Notes under the pieces: model-generated
Databases searched by the model: none
Told to the model about the DNA's origin: nothing
What the model saw: only the letters and a program-made list of their open reading frames with translations
Made by a program: the position numbers and the translations under genes
From: Seriola aureovittata
Taxonomy: Eukaryota > Chordata > Actinopteri > Carangiformes > Carangidae
Direction: 5' to 3'
NCBI RefSeq assembly: GCF_021018895.1
Contig: NC_079367.1
Coordinates: forward strand, 31,734,619-31,798,618
Length of the DNA: 64,000 bases
Shown here: piece by piece, positions 56,894 to 64,000 of the stretch
Layout of the letters: the number at the start of each line of letters is the position of its first letter
How positions within the stretch are numbered: position 1 is the stretch's first letter

Positions 56894-59430
56894 CAAAAAA
56901 ACAGCGCTGTTGAACAGTATTGCATTCTCAGGTGTAACTGATAACTTTATGACATGTAAACATGAAATCCATCACATTCTTCATGAATGCTACTCAAATA
57001 GACAGGAAAACCTATCCTGAAGTGTTCTGTATAGACAGGACAATGAGTGACAAAAACTCAGTTCTCAGACACAGAGAAAGCTTCTGACGAGGACTTAGAG
57101 CAGATCCTGACGCTTAACAGCGCTTTACAACAGTATCGCATTCTAAGGTGTAGCTGATAACTTTATGACATGTAAACATGAAATCCATCATATTCTTCAT
57201 GAATGCTCCTCAAATAGACAGGAAATCTGATCCTGGAGTGTTATGTGTAGAAATCCCACTAAATGTGAATGCTGAGATTTTGGACACACACAGACAGCTT
57301 TAACGAGGGAAAGAGGCGATCTAGGCGCTGGAAACGTTAAAACAGCGCTGTTGAACAGTATTGCATTCTCAGGTGTAACTGATAACTTTATGACATGTAA
57401 ACATGAAATCCATCATATTCTTCATGAATGCTACTCAAATAGACAGGAAAGCTGATCCTGGAGTGTTATGTGTAAAAATCCCACTAAATGTGAATGCTTT
57501 GATTTCGTAGAGACACAGACAGCTTTAACGAGAGAAAGAGCCGATCTAGGCGCTGGAAACCTTAAGACAGTGCTGTTGAATTCTTGCATTCTCAGGTGTA
57601 ACTGATAACTTTATGACATGTAAACATGGAATCCATCATATTCTTCATGAATGCCACTCATATAGACAGGAAAACTGATCCTGGAGTGTTCTGTGTAGAA
57701 ATCCCACTAAATGTGAATGCTGAGATTTTGGACACACACAGACAGCTTTGACGAGGGAAAGAGCCGATTTAGGCTCTGGAAACATTAAGACAGCGCTGTT
57801 GAATTCTTGCATTCTCAGGTGTAACTGATAACTTTATGACATGCAAACATGGAATCCATCATATTCTTCATGAATGCCACTCATATAGATAGGAAAACTG
57901 ATTCTGAAGTTTTCTGTGTAGAAATCCCACTAAATGTGAATGCTGAGATTTTGGACACACACAGACAGCTTTAACGAGGGAAAGAGGCGATCTAGGCGCT
58001 GGAAACGTTAAAACAGCGCTGTTGAACAGTATTGCATTCTCAGGTGTAACTGATAACTTTATGACATGTAAACATGAAATCCATCATATTCTTCATGAAT
58101 GCTACTCAAATAGACAGGAAAGCTGATCCTGGAGTGTTATGTGTAAAAATCCCACTAAATGTGAATGCTTTGATTTCGTAGAGACACAGACAGCTTTAAC
58201 GAGGGAAAGAGCCGATTTAGGCTCTGGAAACATTAAGACAGCGCTGTTGAATTCTTGCATTCTCAGGTGTAACTGATAACTTTATGACATGAAAACACGA
58301 AATCCATCATATTCTTCATGAATGCCACTCATATAGACAGGAAAACTGATCCTGGAGTGTTCTGTGTAGAAATCCCACTAAATGTGAATGCTGAGATTTT
58401 GGACACACACAGACAGCTTTAACGAGGGAAAGAGCCGATTTAGGCTCTGGAAACATTAAGACAGCGCTGTTGAATTCTTGCATTCTCAGGTGTAACTGAT
58501 AACTTTATGACATGCAAACATGGAATCCATCATATTCTTCATGAATGCCACTCATATAGATAGGAAAACTGATTCTGAAGTTTTCTGTGTAGAAATCCCA
58601 CTAAATGTGAATGCTGAGATTTTGGAGACACAAAGACAGCTTTAATGGGGGAAAGAGTCGATCTAGACACTGGAAACGCTAAAACAGCGCTGTTGAACAG
58701 TATTGCATTCTCAGGTGTAACTGATAACTTTATGACATGTAAACATGAAATCCATCATATTCTTGATGAATGCTACTCAAATAGACAGGAAAACTGATCC
58801 TGGAGACTTCTGTGTAGAAATCCCACTAAATGTGAATGCTCAGATTTTGGACACACACAGACAGCTTTAACGAGGGAAAGAAGCGATTTAGACGCTGGAA
58901 ACGCTAAAACAGCGCTGTTCAACAGTATCGCATTCTCAGGTGTAACTGATAACTTTATGACATGAAAACACGAAATCCATCATATTCTTCATGAATGTTA
59001 CTCAAATAGACAGGAAAACTTATCCTGAAGTGTTCTGTGTAGAAATCCCACTAAATGTGAATGCTCAGATTTTGGATACACACAGACAGCTTTAACGAGG
59101 GAAAGAGCTGATTTAGACGCTGGAAACGTGGAAACAGCGCTTTTCAACAGTATCGCATTCTAAGGTGTAGCTGATAACTTTATGACATGTAAACATGAAA
59201 CCCATCATATTCTTCATGAATGCTACTCAAATAGACAGGAAAAGTGATCCTGAAGTGTTCTGTGTAGAAATCCCACTAAATGTGAATGCTCAGATTTTGG
59301 AGACACAAAGACAGCTTTAACGAGGGAAAGAGTCGATCTATGCGCTGGAAACGTTAAAACAGCGCTGTTGAACAGTATTGCATTCTCAGGTGTAACTGAT
59401 AACTTTATGACATAACTTATGTAGCTGGAA
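56894..59430 (+). repeat. 223-225-bp satellite, forward block
   Basis: About eleven tandem units. The conserved core is GCATTCTCAGGTGTAACTGA followed by TAACTTTATGACATGTAAAC and ATGAAATCCATCATATTCTT. GCATTCTC occurs at 57363, 57586, 57809, 58034, 58257, 58480, 58705, 58930, 59155 (GCATTCTA) and 59380, giving steps of 223 or 225 bp. The first unit has a 'B' spacer (GACAATGAGTGACAAAAACT, CTTCTGACGAGGACTTAGAG); the rest have the 'A' spacer (CACTAAATGTGAATGCT, AGACAGCTTTAACGAGGGAA). Every short frame here is a shadow of the repeat. Confidence 0.93.
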
Positions 59431-59700
59431 ACGTGAAAATACACTTGAGAATGCAATAATGTTCAATAGCGCTTTTTAAGCGTCAGGATCGGCTCTTTCC
59501 CTCGTTAAGGGTTAAGGGTCCTGTGTCTGAGAACTGAGTTTTTCTCACTAGTTGTCCTGTCTATAAAGAGCACTTCAGGATAGGTTTTCCTGTCTATTTG
59601 AGTAGCATTCATGAAGAATATGATGGATTTCATGTTTACATGTCATAAAGTTATCAGTTACACCTGAGAATGCAATACTGTTCAACATAATGCAATACAA
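59431..59700 (-). repeat. Satellite, inverted single unit
   Basis: The core now reads on the minus strand (TTTGAGTAGCATTCATGAAG, TAAAGTTATCAGTTACACCT). It mixes B spacer (GAACTGAGTTTTTCTCACTA) and A spacer ends. The junction at 59410-59460 is imperfect. Confidence 0.85.
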
Positions 59701-60188
59701 CTTGTCTTCATCATGGCCACTTCTGGCCAATTGAAACCCATGAAAACTACCTTTTTTAATTCCTTGTTATTAAATCATACAATTTAGTTAAAATTGCTTT
59801 CATTCTAAACTCAACACTTAAAAATTGTAGTTTTTAATGTTTTCTACCAGATTCAGTCATTTCTCCATTTTTGGCCAAGGGAGAAATTTCATCTAATATT
59901 CTAAGTTTCCAATATGGGTCTATGATGTCATACTGCACTCCAATGGAGCGAATGAATGACACAATTTTGACATAGGTGTGACCTTTAGGATAGCAGATAA
60001 TGGTTTGACTCAGGCAACAATAAAAAAAAATCAAAGGGCATCTTGCAGAGCTCAAAGATGCAGCTGCAGGGTAAACAAAAAGCAACTCAGCATTGTTTGT
60101 AAATCTGTCCTGGAGTTTATTCAGGTGCAGCCAATACTAAGGCTGTAAGTAAGCCTATCAGCTTCCAGATCATTTTTTCTCTGGCAAG

Positions 60189-60411
60189 GTGGCAAGAAGG
60201 TCGTATTCACTGCTTCAAGCACTTGACTATGTGATGCGTTCAAAGATCAAAGATAGGGAGAAATCCTCTGGATTTGAAGAAGAGACATCTTCTACTCAAG
60301 ATGAGGACACATCCTCTCTTGAAGATGATGGGACACCCTCCTCAGAGGATGAAAACATCACCACTGATGATGAGGAGTACCAGCCAGTGCCTAATTCCTC
60401 TTCCTTAAGGG
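60189..60411 (+). CDS. Putative exon, acidic N-terminal-like protein segment
   Basis: The unique island between inverted satellite blocks holds an open frame of about 74 codons. It reads ARRSYSLLQALDYVMRSK, then Glu/Asp/Ser-rich sequence (EEETSSTQDEDTSS, EDENITTDDEEYQPVP), and is bounded by an acceptor-like TTTTTTCTCTGGCAAG before 60189 and a strong donor GGGGTGAGTA at 60412. There is no ATG in frame (the first codon is GTG), so it would be an internal exon or have lost its start. An 'RRxYSxxxAL' start followed by an acidic stretch recalls N-termini of PiggyBac-type transposases, but no catalytic domain is present in the window. The function is unknown. Confidence 0.35.
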
Positions 60412-60429
60412 GTGAGTACGCTGGACAAG

Positions 60430-63228
60430 TTTTCCTGTCTATTTGAGTAGCATTCATGAAGAATATGATGGATTTCATGTTTACATGTCATAAAGTTATC
60501 AGCTACACCTTAGAATGCGATACTGTTGAAAAGCGCTGTTTCCACGTTTCCAGCGTCTAAATCGGCTCTTTCCCTCGTTAAAGCTGTCTGTGGGATTTCT
60601 ACACAGAACACTTCAGGATAAGTTTTCCTGTCTATTTGAGTAGCATTCATGAAGAATATGATGGATTTCATGTTTACATGTCATAAAGTTATCAGCTACA
60701 TCTTAGAATGCGATACTGTTAAGCGTCAGGATCTGCTCTAAGTCCTCGTCAGAAGCGTTCTCTGTGTCTGAGAACTGAGTTTTTGTCACTCATTGTCCTG
60801 TCTATACTGAAAACTTCAGGATAGGTTTTCCTGTCTCTTTGAGTAGCATTCATGAAGAATATGATGGATTTCATGTTTACATGTCATAAAGTTATCAGCT
60901 ACACCTGAGAATGCGATACTGTTGTAAAGCGCTGTTTCCACGTTTCCAGCGTCTAAATCGGCTCTTTCCCTCGTTAAAACTATCTGTGTTTCTCCAAAAT
61001 CTCAGCATTCACATTTAGTGGGATTTCTACACAGAACACTTCAGGATAAGTTTTCCTGTCTATTTGAGTAGCATTCATGAAGAATATTTCATGTTTACAT
61101 GTCATAAAGTTATCAGCTACATTTTAGAATGCGATACTGTTGAAAAGCGCTGTTTCCATGTTTCCAGCGTCTAAATCGGCTCTTTCCCTCGTTAAAGCTG
61201 TCTGTGTTTCTCCAAAATCTCAGCATTTACATTTAGTGGGATTTCTACACAGAACACTTCAGGATAAGTTTTCCTGTCTATTTGAGTAGCATTCATGAAG
61301 AATATGATGGATTTCATGTTTACATGTCATAAAGTTATCAGCTACACTTTAGAATGCGATACTGATGAAAAGCGTTTTAAGCGTCAGGATCTGCTCTAAG
61401 TCCTCGTCAGAAGCTTTCTCTGTGTCTGAAAACTGAGTTTTTGTCACTCATTGTCCTGTCCGTGCAGAACACTTCAGGATAAGTTTTCCTGTCTATTTGA
61501 GTAGCATTCATGAAGAATATGATGGATTTCATGTTTACATGTCATAAAGTTATCAGCTACACCTGAGAATGCGATACTGTTGTAAAGCGCTGTTTCCACG
61601 TTTCCAGCGTCTAAATCGGCTCTTTCCCTCCTCAAAGCTGTCTGTGTGTATCCAAAATCTCAGCATTCACATTTAGTGGGATTTCTACACAGAACACTTC
61701 AGGATAAGTTTTCCTGTCTATTTGAGTAGCATTCATGAAGAATATGATGGATTTCATGTTTACATGTCATAAAGTTATCAGCTACACCTGAGAATGCGAT
61801 ACAGTTGAAAAGCGCTTTAAGCGTCAGGATCTGCTCTAAGTCCTCGTCAGAAGCGTTCTCTGTGTCTGAGAACTGAGTTTTTGTCACTCATTGTCCTGTC
61901 TATACAGAACACTTCAGGATAGGTTTTCCTGTCTATTTGAGTAGCATTCATGAAGAATATGATGGATTTCATGTTTACATGTCATAAAGTTATCAGCTAC
62001 ACCTGAGAATGCGATACTGTTGTAAAGCGCTGTTTCCACGTTTCCAGCGTTTCCAGCGTCTAAATCGGCTCTTTCCCTCGTTAAAGCTGTCTGTGTTTCT
62101 CCAAAATCTCAGCATTCACATTTAGTGGGATTTCTACACAGAACACTTCAGGATAAGTTTTCCTGTCTATTTGAGTAGCATTCATGAAGAATATGATGGA
62201 TTTCATGTTTACATGTCATAAAGTTATCAGCTACACCTTAGAATGCGATACTGTTGAAAAGCGCTTTTAAGCGTCAGGATCTGCTCTAAGTCCTCGTCAG
62301 AAGCTTTCTCTGTGTCTGAAAACTGAGTTTTTGTCACTCATTGTCCTGTCCGTACAGAACACTTCAGGATAGGTTTTCCTGTCTATTTGAGTAGCATTCA
62401 TGAAGAATATGATGGATTTCATGTTTACATGTCATAAAGTTATCAGCTACATTTTAGAATGCGATACTGTTGAAAAGCGCTGTTTCCATGTTTCCAGCGT
62501 CTAAATCGGCTCTTTCCCTCGTTAAAGCTGTCTATGTTTCTCCAAAATCTCAGCATTCACATTTAGTGGGATTTGTACACAGAACACTTCAGGATAAGTT
62601 TTCCTGTCTATTTGAGTAGCATTCATGAAGAATATGATGGATTTCATGTTTACATGTCATAAAGTTATCAGCTACACCTTAGAATGCGATACTGTTGAAA
62701 AGCGCTTTTAAGCGTCAGGATCTGCTCTAAGTCCTCGTCAGAAGCTTTCTCTGTGTCTGAAAACTGAGTTTTTGTCACTCATTGTCCTGTCCGTACAGAA
62801 CACTTCAGGATAGGTTTTCCTGTCTATTTGAGTAGCATTCATGAAGAATATGATGGATTTCATGTTTACATGTCATAAAGTTATCAGCTACACCTGAGAA
62901 TGCGATACTGTTGTAAAGCGCTGTTTCCACGTTTCCAGCGTCTAAATCGGCTCTTTCCCTCGTTAAAGCTGTCTGTGTTTCTCCAAAATCTCAGCATTCA
63001 CATTTAGTGGGATTTCTACACAGAACACTTCAGGATAAGTTTTCCTGTCTATTTGAGTAGCATTCATGAAGAATATGATGGATTTCATGTTTACATGTCA
63101 TAAAGTTATCAGCTACACCTTAGAATGCGATACTGTTGAAAAGCGCTTTTAAGCGTCAGGATCTGCTCTAAGTCCTCGTCAGAAGCTTTCTCTGTGTCTG
63201 AAAACTGAGTTTTTGTCACTCATTGTCC
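60430..63228 (-). repeat. Satellite, inverted block with ~440-bp two-unit higher-order repeat
   Basis: Thirteen core copies on the minus strand. Spacers run A(short), B, A, A, B, A, B, A, B, A, B, A, B along the plus strand. Alternate cores repeat at 440-450 bp (TTTTCCTGTC at 61484, 61924, 62374, 62815), so A+B forms a higher-order unit. The B spacer contains AGCGTCAGGATCTGCTCTAA and TCACTCATTGTCCTGTC; the A spacer contains TCTAAATCGGCTCTTTCCCT. Confidence 0.92.
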
Positions 63229-64000
63229 TGATCCCACTTAATGTGAACGCTCAGATTTTGGATACACACAGACAGCGTTAAGGAGGGAAAGAGCCGCTTT
63301 AGACGCTGGAAACGTGGAAACAGCGCTTTACAACAGTATCGCATTCTCAGGTGTAGCTGATAACTTTATGACATGTAAACATGAAATCCATCATATTCTT
63401 CAATGAATGCTACTCAAATATACACAGGAAAGCTTATCCTGAAGTGTTCTGTATAGACAGGACAATGAGTGACAAAAACTCAGTTCTCAGACACAGAGAA
63501 CGCTTCTGACGAGGACTTAGAGGGATACCTGACGCTTAACAGAGCGTTACAACAGTGTCGCATTCTCAGGTGCAGCTGATAAATTATTACATGTAAACAT
63601 GAAATCCATCATATTCTTCATGAATGCTACTCAAATAGACAGGAAAACTTATCCTGAAGTGTTCTGTGTAGAAATCTCACTTAATGTGAATGCTCAGATT
63701 TTGGATACACACCAGACAGCTTTAAGGAGGGAAAGAGCCGCTTTAGACGCTGGAAACGTGGAAACAGCGCTTTACAACAGTATCGCATTCTCAGGTGTAG
63801 CTGATAACTTTATGACATGTAAACATGAAATCCATCATATTCTTCATGAATGCTACTCAAATAGACAGGAAAACTTATCCTGAAGTGTTCTGTATAGACA
63901 GGACAATGAGTGACAAAAACTCAGTTCTCAGACATAGAGAACGCTTCTGACGAGGACTTAGCGCAGATCCTGACGCTTAACAGAGCTTTACAACAGTATC
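63229..64000 (+). repeat. Satellite, forward block running off the window
   Basis: Orientation flips back at ATTGTCCTG|ATCCCACTTA. The units again carry A then B spacers. The array continues past the last base, so its true length is unknown. Confidence 0.92.

Noticed and set aside
61699..61887. Repeated frames such as MKSIIFFMNATQIDRK and EIHHILHECYSNRQENLS
   Set aside because: They recur in every satellite unit in changing frames and orientations, as expected for repeat shadows.

Overview
The window looks like teleost fish genomic DNA, probably a spiny-rayed (percomorph-type) fish. The reasons are dense (CA)n/(GT)n microsatellites, a full-length Rex3 (RTE-clade) retrotransposon, L2-like LINE tails, Tc1/mariner, Ty1/copia and tRNA-derived SINE relics, AT-rich spacers and a split vertebrate receptor gene. 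Nothing bacterial, and no operon or CRISPR, is seen. Only one intact protein-coding gene can be supported: a four-exon GPR171-type G-protein-coupled receptor on the minus strand (45778-49851, 358 codons). Almost everything else is repeats and decayed mobile DNA.

Layout. 1-14.6 kb: microsatellites, tRNA-Arg(UCU)-like fragments, copy A of an unclassified hairpin-bearing element (1433-3485) with an LTR-like segment inside it, a CpG-rich patch near 8.6-9.2 kb and simple repeats. 14.8-18.9 kb: an internally deleted L2-like LINE whose (ATT)n tail directly abuts copy B, a 3.4-kb giant palindrome made of two inverted copies of the same element, with five TTAGGG telomere-type repeats and a hairpin at its centre. 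20-22.6 kb: GT arrays, a 500-bp purine-rich tract and dispersed non-coding repeats. 22.66-25.84 kb: Rex3 with 12-bp target-site duplications but frameshifts and a stop. 27.3-30.2 kb: a frameshifted relic of a teleost multicopy DUF6729-type gene and a small coiled-coil ORF. 30.3-31.8 kb: LTR-retroelement relics on the minus strand (gag zinc knuckle; Ty1/copia RNase H). 32-43 kb: two inverted-repeat DNA elements, microsatellites and other dispersed repeats. 43.5-44.9 kb: copy C of the hairpin element. 45.2-49.9 kb: the receptor gene, its first intron filled with a degenerate TCTCA/CATCT pentamer repeat, a SINE and a LINE tail. 50-56.9 kb: a Tc1 relic, AT-rich DNA and an LTR-like segment. 56.9-64 kb: a 223-225-bp satellite that changes orientation three times, switches to a ~440-bp two-unit higher-order repeat, and encloses a unique island holding an acidic ORF with plausible splice sites.

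The receptor gene has three phase-0 introns placed between TM1 and TM2, just after the TM3 DRY motif, and after TM4. The human GPR171 coding region is in one exon, so this split structure is worth comparison. The least explained objects are the palindromic element with the telomere-repeat core and the inverting higher-order satellite. All identifications rest on reading the sequence and recalled family features; no database search was run.
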